Shown here one piece after another: positions 25,281 through 32,591 of a DNA stretch of 53,343 nt (position 1 is its first letter; the number at the start of each line of letters is the position of its first letter). The DNA lies in contig CAJOPB010000101.1 of NCBI GenBank assembly GCA_905236305.1, forward strand, positions 1-53,343. The letters run 5' to 3'. The notes beneath the pieces were generated by a model. It did no database searches. It saw only the letters and a list, made by a program, of their open reading frames with translations, and was not told where the DNA came from. The position numbers and the translations under genes are program-made. This DNA comes from an uncultured Oscillospiraceae bacterium (GTDB lineage Bacteria > Bacillota > Clostridia > Oscillospirales > Oscillospiraceae).

Positions 25281-25382
25281 AATATTGCATAAACAAAGAG
25301 ACGGGGATATGGCAGTCGGCCGCTTGCCGTATGCTGTATGCAGTTTGGGTCATTTTGTATGCTGCATGAATGGAGGATGGAT

Positions 25383-25646
25383 ATGGTCACAAAAAGTGTT
25401 ACGATCAACAACCAGGTGGGCTTGCACGCACGGCCCGCGACATTCTTTATCCAGAAGGCCAACGAGTTCCGTTGCAGCATCTGGGTGGAGAAGGATGACC
25501 GCAAGGTAAATGCAAAGAGCCTTCTCGGTGTGCTGTCTCTCGGCATTGTTTGCGGTACAGAGATCAACCTGATCGCGGACGGCGCAGATGAAGAACAGGC
25601 AGTGGAGACGCTGGCAGATTTGGTCAATTCTCAGTTCGAGGAGTAA
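25383..25646 (+). CDS. ptsH: HPr family phosphocarrier protein
   Basis: The 87-residue protein carries the PTS phosphoryl site H15 in GLHARPA and the regulatory serine S46 in NAKSLLGVLSLGI. It can therefore both relay phosphate from enzyme I to sugar permeases and, when serine-phosphorylated by HPr kinase, act as a CcpA corepressor. Crh lacks the histidine, so HPr is the better name. The ATG at 25383 has GGAGG at a six-base distance; the in-frame ATG at 25377 touches the GGAGG and is unlikely. It is a single-gene unit with its own promoter and terminator. No enzyme I gene is near. Confidence 0.92.
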   Translation: MVTKSVTINNQVGLHARPATFFIQKANEFRCSIWVEKDDRKVNAKSLLGVLSLGIVCGTEINLIADGADEEQAVETLADLVNSQFEE

Positions 25647-25666
25647 GTGATTTTTCGAAAGCATCA

Positions 25667-25691
25667 GGGCGTGTAAGCTTGTTACACGCCC
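25667..25691 (+). terminator. Terminator after the HPr gene
   Basis: Ten-base perfect stem GGGCGTGTAA (25667-25676) / TTACACGCCC (25682-25691), 5-base loop, followed by a T-rich CATTTCTGTATTTT tail. Confidence 0.75.
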
Positions 25692-25725
25692 CATTTCTGT
25701 ATTTTGGGGAATGTGAGTCTGAATC

Positions 25726-26574
25726 ATGACAAAAAATAAGGCTGTGATGGAGCTGCTGCTGTGCTCCGCACTCTGGAGTATAGCGGGAATATTCATGAAA
25801 CTGATCCCCTGGTCCGGCTTTGCCATTGCCGGAGTGCGCAGTGTCCTTGCGGGGACGGTTATGGGCTTGTTCATGCTGCTTCGACACACGCCTTTTGTAC
25901 TGTGCCGCCGCAGTGTGCTGGGGGGAATTGCCCTGTGCGCAACCCTGACCCTGTTCTCCGTTGCAAATAAGCTGACAACCGCGGCCAATGCGATTGTTCT
26001 GCAATTTACGGCTCCGATCTGGATTATGCTGCTCAGCGCGCTGCTGTTTCATGCCAGCTTTCGCCGGGCGGACGTGATTGCCGTTGCCCTGACGTTTGGG
26101 GGAATCGCTTTGTTTTTTGCCGACGGACTGGGGACGGGGAACACTGCGGGGAATTTGATAGCCTTGGGAGCCGGATTGACCTTTGGCTGCTATTATGTCA
26201 GTCTCGGCGACAGCGGGGAGGATATCCGGATGAGCTCGGTGCTGATCGGACATGCGCTCACCTTTGTGGCAGGGCTGCCCTTCCTGCTTTTGACCCCGAC
26301 ACCGTTGACGCTGCAAACCGCATGCAGTCTGGGAATTCTGGGTGTATTCCAGCTTGGGGTGCCGTATGTGCTGCTGGCCCATGCCTCCGGCTGGTGTTCT
26401 CCGCTGGTATGTTCTCTCCTCGGCGCTGTTGAGCCGCTGCTGAATCCTGTGTGGGTGGCAATTTTTGACGGAGAGGTTCCGGGACTGTTGGCGCTGGCAG
26501 GAGCGCTGGTTGTGATCGTCACGATCACACTCTGGTGTATTTATAACGGGAAGAACGAGGAAAAGCCCACATGA
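25726..26574 (+). CDS. DMT-superfamily (EamA) transporter
   Basis: A 282-residue membrane protein with about ten hydrophobic helices arranged as two EamA repeats (about 5-130 and 140-270). Repeat hallmarks are ALWSIAGIFMKLIPWSGFAIAGVRS and FTAPIWIMLLSALLFHASFRRADVIAVALTFGGI in the first half, and LLGAVEPLLNPVWVAIFDGEVP in the second. Family members export or import metabolites such as amino acids; the substrate cannot be assigned here. The ribosome site is weak (GGGGAATGTGAG). Its stop overlaps the uvrC start by four bases, so it is cotranslated with a DNA repair gene without obvious functional link. Confidence 0.85.
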   Translation: MTKNKAVMELLLCSALWSIAGIFMKLIPWSGFAIAGVRSVLAGTVMGLFMLLRHTPFVLCRRSVLGGIALCATLTLFSVANKLTTAANAIVLQFTAPIWIMLLSALLFHASFRRADVIAVALTFGGIALFFADGLGTGNTAGNLIALGAGLTFGCYYVSLGDSGEDIRMSSVLIGHALTFVAGLPFLLLTPTPLTLQTACSLGILGVFQLGVPYVLLAHASGWCSPLVCSLLGAVEPLLNPVWVAIFDGEVPGLLALAGALVVIVTITLWCIYNGKNEEKPT

Positions 26575-28448
26575 GCAATCGAGATGTTCTATTGGAGAAG
26601 GCAAACCGTCTTCCGCTGCTGCCTGGCGTGTATCTGATGCACGACAGCGACGGAGCCATTATTTATGTGGGAAAGGCAAAAAAACTGAAAAACCGTGTCA
26701 GCAGCTATTTTCACGGAGATCATCTGCCGAAAGTGGAGGCAATGGTCCAAAAAGTAGCTGATTTTGAGGTTGTGGTGGTGAATTCAGAGTTTGAGGCGCT
26801 GATGCTGGAAAACGCGCTGATCAAACGGCACCAGCCGCATTATAACATTCTGCTGAAGGATGATAAGGGCTATCCCTTTGTAAGGCTGGATCTGCGGGAG
26901 GAATATCCTCGATTTACGGTTGTCAACCGGCCTGCCCAGGATGGCGCACGCTATTTTGGCCCCTTCGGCGGACGGGGCACGACCTTTGGCATTCTCAATA
27001 CTTTGCAGAAAGCGCTTCTGCTGCCTACCTGCAGCCGGATATTTCCGCGGGATGTGGGGAAGGACCGGCCTTGCCTGAGCTATCAGATGGGGCTGTGCAG
27101 CGGCTACTGCCGCAGTGAGGCGAAAGCGGAGGACTATCGTGACAGCATTTCCCAGGCTGTGCTGGTGCTCTCCGGCAGGACGGATGAGCTGAAGGAAGCG
27201 CTGACGAAGAAGATGGAGCAGGCCGCAGAGGAATTGCGTTTTGAGAACGCAGCCCAGTATCGGGACCGGCTCCGCGCCATCGACAATCTGGGCAACCGGC
27301 AAACGGTCATCGCAACCGCGTTTGCGGATACGGATGCTGTCGGCTTTTTCCGGGGGGCGAAAACCTGCTTCGCGGTGCTGCACTACGTGGACGGTGCGCT
27401 GACGGGAAAGGACTTTGAACTGATGGAGGAACCCCTGGAGGAGGATGCGGAGGCAGTCTGCGGCCTGTTACTGCAATATTATGACCGACGGGGTACAATG
27501 CCAAGAACCGTATTGCTGCCGGTGGATATCGAGGATGAGGAGGCGGCGGCCCAGCTTCTGAGCGAAAAAGCCGGCCACAGGGTGCAGCTTTTTACGCCCA
27601 AGCGGGGAGAGAAGACGGTGCTCATCGAAACTGCAAACCTGAATGCCAGGGAGGAGGTCCGCCGGATTACGACCCTGAACCAGCGCCGCAGCAAGACACT
27701 GGAATGGCTCCAACGGACATTGGAGCTCCCCACATTGCCCCGGCGCATAGAGTCCTTCGACATTTCCAATACCGGCAGCTTTGGAATTGTGGCAGGGATG
27801 GTGGTTTTTGTGGATGGGAAGCCCTTGAAACGGGATTACCGGATGTTCAAAATGAAAACCGTCACGGAGCAGGACGACTATGCGTCCATGTATGAGGCGG
27901 TGTCCCGGCGCTTTTCCCGCGCGATCGAAGGGGACGAGAAATTTGCGGATGTGCCGGATCTCCTGCTCATCGACGGGGGAGACACCCATGCTGCGACTGC
28001 GGAGCGTGCTCTGTCAGACCTCGGACTGATGCTGCCGGTATTCGGTATGGTAAAGGATGACCGTCATCGCACCCGCGCCCTGATCACCTCCCAGGGAAGG
28101 GAGATCGGTATTGTGGGGAATCAGGCGGTGTTTGCATTTATCGGCACCATTCAGGAGGAAGTGCACCGGTATTCCATAGAATATCACAGAAAGCTGCGCA
28201 GCGCCTCGATCCGCTCCACGTTGGACGAGATTCCGGGAGTTGGAGAAAAACGGAGAAGCCAGCTGCTGCGAAAATTTAAAACCATCAGGGCAATCCGGGA
28301 GGCCAGCGTGGCGCAGCTGCGTGAGGTGGTACCGGGAAATACGGCACAGGCAGTATTCGATTATTTTCATGCAGCGGAAGGAGAGACCCATGCGGGTGAT
28401 TACAGGGACAGCCCGGGGACGGCGGCTGAAAGAACCGACGGGCTTTGA
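26571..28448 (+). CDS. uvrC: Excinuclease ABC subunit C
   Basis: Makes both incisions in nucleotide excision repair with UvrA and UvrB. The 625-residue protein has an N-terminal GIY-YIG nuclease domain (PGVYLMHD-IIYVGKAKKLKNRV, about 15-95), a Cys-rich cluster (RPCLSYQMGLCSGYC, about 165-179), the UvrB-binding UVR motif (about 205-240), the RNase H-like 5' nuclease domain (ESFDISNTGS to DLLLIDGGDTHA, about 390-475) and C-terminal helix-hairpin-helix motifs (IPGVGEKRRSQLLRKF). The last 59 bases overlap rsmD in another frame, so its C-terminal tail past the helix-hairpin-helix is probably not conserved. Confidence 0.96.
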   Translation: MSNRDVLLEKANRLPLLPGVYLMHDSDGAIIYVGKAKKLKNRVSSYFHGDHLPKVEAMVQKVADFEVVVVNSEFEALMLENALIKRHQPHYNILLKDDKGYPFVRLDLREEYPRFTVVNRPAQDGARYFGPFGGRGTTFGILNTLQKALLLPTCSRIFPRDVGKDRPCLSYQMGLCSGYCRSEAKAEDYRDSISQAVLVLSGRTDELKEALTKKMEQAAEELRFENAAQYRDRLRAIDNLGNRQTVIATAFADTDAVGFFRGAKTCFAVLHYVDGALTGKDFELMEEPLEEDAEAVCGLLLQYYDRRGTMPRTVLLPVDIEDEEAAAQLLSEKAGHRVQLFTPKRGEKTVLIETANLNAREEVRRITTLNQRRSKTLEWLQRTLELPTLPRRIESFDISNTGSFGIVAGMVVFVDGKPLKRDYRMFKMKTVTEQDDYASMYEAVSRRFSRAIEGDEKFADVPDLLLIDGGDTHAATAERALSDLGLMLPVFGMVKDDRHRTRALITSQGREIGIVGNQAVFAFIGTIQEEVHRYSIEYHRKLRSASIRSTLDEIPGVGEKRRSQLLRKFKTIRAIREASVAQLREVVPGNTAQAVFDYFHAAEGETHAGDYRDSPGTAAERTDGL

Positions 28449-28932
28449 TATTCGTCCCACCACCGACCAGGTGAAGGAGGCGATATTCAACATTTGTCAG
28501 TTTGACGTGGAGGGCAGACGGGTGCTTGACCTGTTTGGCGGCACTGGGCAGCTGGGAATTGAGGCAAAAAGCCGCGGCGCCGCTGCGGTTGATATTGTGG
28601 ATCAGAGCCGGGAGGCAGTGAAGCTGATCCGGGAAAACATAAAGTCAACTGGTATGGAGATCCGCGTGCATCAGAGAGATGCAATGGAGTTTTTACGGGA
28701 GGCAGGTCAGTATGACCTGATCCTGCTGGATCCGCCCTACCGCAGTGATCTGGCTGAAAATGCGCTGGTGCACATCAAATTGTTTGACAAGCTGTCGATT
28801 GGTGGTATAATAATTTGCGAAACAGAGGTAAAAACCATCCTGCCGGAGATGGAAAAGCCCTATGGGAAGCTGCGCGAATACCGCTATGGCAAGGTAAAGC
28901 TGACAACCTATACCAGATTTCCGGAAAATTGA
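28390..28932 (+). CDS. rsmD: 16S rRNA (guanine-966 N2)-methyltransferase
   Basis: Methylates G966 of 16S rRNA with S-adenosylmethionine. The 180-residue protein shows MRVITGTARGRRL, then the SAM-binding VLDLFGGTGQLGIEAKSRGA (about 45-64) and the catalytic LLDPPY (about 113-118). I chose the ATG at 28390, which has AAGGAGAG seven bases upstream, although this start lies 59 bases inside uvrC; without it the conserved N-terminus would be lost. It is followed by coaD with 20 bases between, the frequent rsmD-coaD pairing. Confidence 0.94.
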   Translation: MRVITGTARGRRLKEPTGFDIRPTTDQVKEAIFNICQFDVEGRRVLDLFGGTGQLGIEAKSRGAAAVDIVDQSREAVKLIRENIKSTGMEIRVHQRDAMEFLREAGQYDLILLDPPYRSDLAENALVHIKLFDKLSIGGIIICETEVKTILPEMEKPYGKLREYRYGKVKLTTYTRFPEN

Positions 28933-28952
28933 GAGAAAAGAGGACAGAAATT

Positions 28953-29459
28953 ATGACGACTGCAATCTGTCCGGGCAGCTTTGACCCGATCACCCTGGGA
29001 CATCTGAATATCATCCGACGTGCGGCAAATATCTTTGACAGCGTTGTGGTGGTATGTATGGTCAACAGCGAAAAAAAGGCACCGTTGTTCTCTCTCGAAG
29101 AACGTATGGAGCTGATTCGGAGGGTGGTGAAGCGGTTTCCGAATGTGCGTGTAGATTGCTCGGACAAGCTTTTGGCGGAATACGCCAAGCAGTTTGAGGG
29201 CTCAGTGCTCGTAAAAGGACTTCGGGCAGTCTCGGACTACGAGTCTGAGGCGCAGATGGCATTGATCAACAAAAAGATGAATCCCAGTCTGGAGACCGTT
29301 TTTTTGACCAGCAGTGAGAAGTACACCTATATCAGTTCCTCTGTAGTGAAGGAAATGGCACGCTACGGCACAGATTTGAGAAAATTTGTACCTATGGAGA
29401 TCCTGGATGATGTGATTGCAAAAACAAAGCAACAGGAGGCCGCGAGACATGGAGCATGA
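28953..29459 (+). CDS. coaD: Pantetheine-phosphate adenylyltransferase
   Basis: Makes dephospho-CoA from 4'-phosphopantetheine and ATP in coenzyme A synthesis. The 168-residue nucleotidyltransferase has the T/HxGH motif in CPGSFDPITLGHLNII, the VLVKGLRAVSDYESE phrase and the ISSSVVKE segment near the end, all typical for CoaD. AAAGAGG is about nine bases before the ATG at 28953. The last 11 bases overlap the next gene. Confidence 0.96.
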   Translation: MTTAICPGSFDPITLGHLNIIRRAANIFDSVVVVCMVNSEKKAPLFSLEERMELIRRVVKRFPNVRVDCSDKLLAEYAKQFEGSVLVKGLRAVSDYESEAQMALINKKMNPSLETVFLTSSEKYTYISSSVVKEMARYGTDLRKFVPMEILDDVIAKTKQQEAARHGA

Positions 29460-29970
29460 GAATGAGGTTCTCGAACTGATCGAGATGCTGTATACGATGG
29501 TGACCGAGGCGTGGGGAGTCCCGCTGGGGAATGAAAAATGCATTGTAGAGCGGGACAAGGTGCTGAATCTGCTGGATGAGATCAAGGCGCAGCTGCCCAC
29601 AGAGCTGGCGGAGGCAAAGCGGGTCGTGGCCAATCGGGACGAGTATCTGAGCAGCGCAAAACGGGAGGCGGAGACCATTCGCCGCAATGCTGACGAGCGG
29701 GCAAAGGCGATTGTAGAGGAGCAGGAGATCGTACGGGCAGCCAAGCAGCGAAGCAACGAACTGCTGACCACTGCTGAGACCCGCACCAGAGAGCTTTATC
29801 GGGTTGCCAACGCCTATGTAGATGATGCTTTGCGCCGGACGGAGGAGGCTATCAACAGTGCGCTGAACGAGGTACACCAGTCCCGGGCCAGCTTTCGCAG
29901 TGCAGCCGGAGCTGCCCACGGTATGCAGTCTCCCACCCAGGTGGGGGTGCTGCCGGATGACAGCATGTAA
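29449..29970 (+). CDS. Coiled-coil protein after coaD, function unknown
   Basis: A 173-residue protein, highly charged, mostly predicted helix. Residues about 40-140 are Ala/Glu/Arg-rich with heptad character (LAEAKRVVANRDEYLSSAKR, then AKAIVEEQEIVRAAKQRSNE), resembling DivIVA or V-ATPase subunit H/E-type coiled coils. No catalytic motif and no membrane segment is visible. The ATG at 29449 has AGGAGG nine bases upstream and overlaps coaD by 11 bases, so it is translationally coupled. Similar proteins in this place are often named ATPase or ATP synthase subunit without support. A structural role near division or the envelope is possible; this is inference only. Confidence 0.7.
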   Translation: MEHENEVLELIEMLYTMVTEAWGVPLGNEKCIVERDKVLNLLDEIKAQLPTELAEAKRVVANRDEYLSSAKREAETIRRNADERAKAIVEEQEIVRAAKQRSNELLTTAETRTRELYRVANAYVDDALRRTEEAINSALNEVHQSRASFRSAAGAAHGMQSPTQVGVLPDDSM

Positions 29971-30072
29971 GCGCCTGTTTCTTGTTTACGGCCCTTGCGG
30001 GAGCGGCAGTTATGCTTCCGCCAGACGGGTGCAGGCGGTAAAAAATGAGCAATTTTTCTCACTGAAAATTCT

Positions 30073-30103
30073 ATCCCTCACAAAATCTTGTGGGGGATTT
30101 TTT
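30073..30103 (+). terminator. Terminator after the uvrC-rsmD-coaD operon
   Basis: ATCCCTCACAA (30073-30083) pairs with TTGTGGGGGAT (30088-30098), one G-U pair, 4-base loop, then six T. A classical factor-independent terminator. Confidence 0.88.
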
Positions 30104-30195
30104 GTTGTCAACTGTATATGCTTACAAGAGGAAATATATAACAGATGGTCTCAAATAAAAGCGAAAGTACGACAATTTGTTATAAAAAATCGCTC

Positions 30196-30224
30196 TTGCA
30201 TTTTTTGGGACCGGCAATTATAAT
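30196..30224 (+). promoter_or_regulatory. Main promoter of the dcw cluster
   Basis: TTGCAT (30196-30201), 17-base spacer, perfect TATAAT (30219-30224), 93 bases before mraZ. Confidence 0.75.
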
Positions 30225-30233
30225 GAAACCCAC

Positions 30234-30300
30234 GGTGGGGAGAAATGGTGGAAAATGTGCCGTGATCCCATAAATGTGGAGCAGGGAAACATCTGTGGAT
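30234..30300. promoter_or_regulatory. Candidate MraZ-binding repeats
   Basis: GGTGGGG, AAATGGTGG, AAAATGTG, AAATGTGG and CTGTGG follow the -10 box. MraZ is known to bind direct GTGG/TGGG-type repeats upstream of its own gene. The spacing is irregular, so this is tentative. Confidence 0.4.
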
Positions 30301-30317
30301 GACTGAGGTGAGCAAGC

Positions 30318-30734
30318 TTGACCGGCGAATATCAGCACAACCTAGACGCCAAGGGCAGGCTGTTTATTCCCGCGCGGCTCCGGGAGGAGCTTGGGGATGT
30401 GTTCTACGTTACGTTATCCATGGAGCGTTGCCTTTCCGCTTACAGCGGAGAGAGCTGGCGCATTTTTTCGGACAAGGTGAATGCGATGAGCTATGTAAAG
30501 CAGCGCAAGATGCGCCCGCTGTTTGCCTATGCCGCCCGCTGCGAGCTGGATGCCCAGGGAAGAATTCTGCTGCCGCAAAATTTGCGTGATTATGCCGGCC
30601 TGACCAAGAATGTGACCGTTATCGGCTGCAATAATCATGCGGAATTTTGGGACAGCGCAGCCTGGGCGGAGCAAAATGCAATCGAAATGACGCCGGAGAG
30701 AATCGCGGCTGCGATGGAGGAACTGGATTTCTAA
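30318..30734 (+). CDS. mraZ: Transcriptional regulator MraZ
   Basis: AbrB-like regulator of the division and cell wall cluster, first gene of the dcw operon. The 138-residue protein has two SpoVT/AbrB-type swapped-hairpin repeats: GEYQHNLDAKGRLFIPARLREELG (about 3-26) and the second RCELDAQGRILLPQNLRDYAGL (about 74-95), each with the DxKGR/DxQGR turn. The start is a TTG at 30318, with GAGGTGAG six bases upstream. No in-frame ATG lies near the conserved N-terminus. MraZ usually represses its own promoter by binding GTGG repeats there. Confidence 0.93.
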   Translation: MTGEYQHNLDAKGRLFIPARLREELGDVFYVTLSMERCLSAYSGESWRIFSDKVNAMSYVKQRKMRPLFAYAARCELDAQGRILLPQNLRDYAGLTKNVTVIGCNNHAEFWDSAAWAEQNAIEMTPERIAAAMEELDF

Positions 30735-30764
30735 CCTTTTTCGGTACAGAGGGGAGCGAGGAAT

Positions 30765-31700
30765 ATGGAATACAGTCATTATTCTGTGCTCCTGAGAGAA
30801 TGTATGGAGGCATTGAACCTGCGGCCTGAGGGAATCTATGTGGATGGAACGCTGGGGCTTGGAGGACATTCTCTTTCGATTGCAAAGCAGCTTACCACCG
30901 GACGCCTGATCGGCATTGACAGGGACGCAAACGCCATTGCTGCGGCAAAAGAACGACTGGCGGATTACGCGGACCACATAACTTTTGTGCAGGGCAATTT
31001 CCGGGATCTGCCCATGATCCTGTCAGATTTGGGGATAGAGACGATTGACGGTCTGCTGCTCGATCTCGGCGTTTCTTCTCCCCAGTTGGATGTTGCGGAG
31101 CGCGGCTTTTCCTACATGGCTGATGCTCCGTTGGATATGCGAATGGATACCGGAGAGAGTCTCACGGCCTGGTTTGTGGTAAACAAGTGGCCGGAGGAAA
31201 AGATCAGGCGCATTCTCTGGGAATACGGGGAGGAACGCTACGCTCCCCGTATTTCCGCAGCCATCGCTGCCAGGCGGAAGCAGGCGCCCATTGATACCAC
31301 ACTGGAGCTGGTGGAGGTAATCCGCAGCGCGATGCCCGCCGCCGCCCTGCGGGAAAAACAGCATCCGGCCAAGCGAAGCTTTCAGGCTATTCGAATTGCT
31401 GTTAATGATGAGCTGGGCGCAGTGGATGCTCTGATGGAACACGCTGCGGAGCTCCTTCGGCGTCCTGGGGGGCGTTTGGCGGTGATTTGTTTCCATTCTC
31501 TGGAGAGCCGTATTGTCAAAAATGCGATCGCTGCAAGGGAAAACGGGTGTACATGTCCGCGGGAGTTTCCTGTTTGCGTCTGCGGCTTTCAACAGACCCT
31601 GAGAAGTGTCGGGAAGAAAGCAATTTTCCCGACGAAAGAAGAAATTATGGAAAATCCCCGCTCTCGGAGCGCTGTTCTCCGCGTTGCGGAGCGGGTATAA
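30765..31700 (+). CDS. rsmH: 16S rRNA (cytosine-1402 N4)-methyltransferase
   Basis: Methylates the exocyclic amine of C1402 of 16S rRNA; also known as MraW. The 311-residue protein has the N-terminal HYSVLLRECMEAL, the SAM-binding YVDGTLGLGGHS (25-36), LLDLGVSSPQLD, the GFSYMADAPLDMRMD segment, and HPAKRSFQAIRIAVNDEL and ICFHSLESRIVK near the C-terminus. All family landmarks are intact. GGGAGCGAGG lies before the ATG. Second gene of the cluster, as usual. Confidence 0.96.
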   Translation: MEYSHYSVLLRECMEALNLRPEGIYVDGTLGLGGHSLSIAKQLTTGRLIGIDRDANAIAAAKERLADYADHITFVQGNFRDLPMILSDLGIETIDGLLLDLGVSSPQLDVAERGFSYMADAPLDMRMDTGESLTAWFVVNKWPEEKIRRILWEYGEERYAPRISAAIAARRKQAPIDTTLELVEVIRSAMPAAALREKQHPAKRSFQAIRIAVNDELGAVDALMEHAAELLRRPGGRLAVICFHSLESRIVKNAIAARENGCTCPREFPVCVCGFQQTLRSVGKKAIFPTKEEIMENPRSRSAVLRVAERV

Positions 31701-31863
31701 AAATATATATAATAAATAGCTTATTTCAGGTGCGCTGCTCCTGCTGCTTTGTTCTGGTTCAACACAAAGGTGAAAGATGATAGACAAAGGGGCCAGACAT
31801 CAGAGCAAAATGGCCATCAAATAGATTCGCGCTTCTTTCTGCGCAAATCCCGCCGGTGCGGGG

Positions 31864-31893
31864 TTGGCTAAAAGTTTACATTTTCGTTATATT
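31864..31893 (+). promoter_or_regulatory. Possible internal promoter before ftsL
   Basis: TTGGCT (31864-31869), 18-base spacer, TATATT (31888-31893), 56 bases before ftsL inside a 248-base gap. Plausible but not consensus at -35. Confidence 0.4.
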
Positions 31894-31948
31894 ATGGAAA
31901 CCGAGCGGAAGATGAAACAGAAAGAGCTACGAAAGAAAGGAGCCGAAT

Positions 31949-32500
31949 ATGGCAACGACGGAAAAGGTGGAATATGGACGGGGTGCAGTCTACGGCAGCC
32001 TCGCGTACGATTTCAATAATCCTGAGCTTTATTCCGAGGAGGAATACGGTCGCCTGCATCAGCCGGAACCGAAGCCGGAGGAAAAGACAAAAACCAGGGC
32101 AAAGACAAAAGCCCGGGCGGCTGCGGCTCAGACAAAACAGGGGGTGGCTCCCTTTGCCTTGATTGGCGGTCTGATGGTGGCGTTTCTGTGCGTGACTGCA
32201 ATCACGGCGCAGGTGGGCTTGGTCAGCCTGTCCGGAGAGAGCGTTGCGCTGCAGGCACGGCTGGAGGAGCTGGAGAAGGACCAGGCACGTCTGAAAATTG
32301 CTTATGAGAGCGCCTTCAATCTGGCAGAGATTGAGGAATATGCCACGGAAACCCTTGGTATGCAGAAGCCGATTGCCGATCAGGTGATGTACATAGACAC
32401 ATCCGCTCCGGATCGCGCGGTGGTGGTAGGCGACGAGGGAGAGAGCTTCGTGGATCGTACAGCGGACTTCCTGTCTGAGATTGGGACATATTTTCATTAA
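31949..32500 (+). CDS. ftsL: FtsL-like cell division protein
   Basis: A 183-residue bitopic protein: a charged cytoplasmic N-terminus with a basic KTKTRAKTKARAAAAQTK stretch, one membrane helix (about 68-92), and an extracellular leucine-zipper-like coiled coil (ESVALQARLEELEKDQARLKIAYES, about 95-120). This is the layout of FtsL, which with DivIB and DivIC recruits FtsW and the transpeptidase. The tyrosine/acid-rich N-terminus is longer than in classical FtsL. Sequence alone would not prove FtsL; position between rsmH and the PBP does most of the work. AAAGGAG precedes the ATG. Confidence 0.75.
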   Translation: MATTEKVEYGRGAVYGSLAYDFNNPELYSEEEYGRLHQPEPKPEEKTKTRAKTKARAAAAQTKQGVAPFALIGGLMVAFLCVTAITAQVGLVSLSGESVALQARLEELEKDQARLKIAYESAFNLAEIEEYATETLGMQKPIADQVMYIDTSAPDRAVVVGDEGESFVDRTADFLSEIGTYFH

Positions 32501-32541
32501 GCGCGGGAATATAGTTACAACAGAAGAAGTTTGACCATTCT

Positions 32542-32572
32542 CATTCCCTCCCCGAAAAAAGGGGAGGGAATG
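32542..32572 (+). promoter_or_regulatory. 12-bp perfect hairpin between ftsL and the PBP gene
   Basis: CATTCCCTCCCC (32542-32553) pairs with GGGGAGGGAATG (32561-32572) around a GAAAAAA loop, ending 19 bases before the PBP start. No T-tract follows. The 3' arm is Shine-Dalgarno-like, so it may influence translation or mRNA processing. Confidence 0.5.
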
Positions 32573-32591
32573 AAAAACAGGAGACGAGTTT

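Larger units (their letters stand above)
29971..30317. other. Intergenic region before the dcw cluster
   Basis: A 347-base region with a strong terminator (30073-30103), the cluster's main promoter (30196-30224) and a run of GTGG-type repeats (30234-30300) before mraZ. No small gene is supported. Confidence 0.6.
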
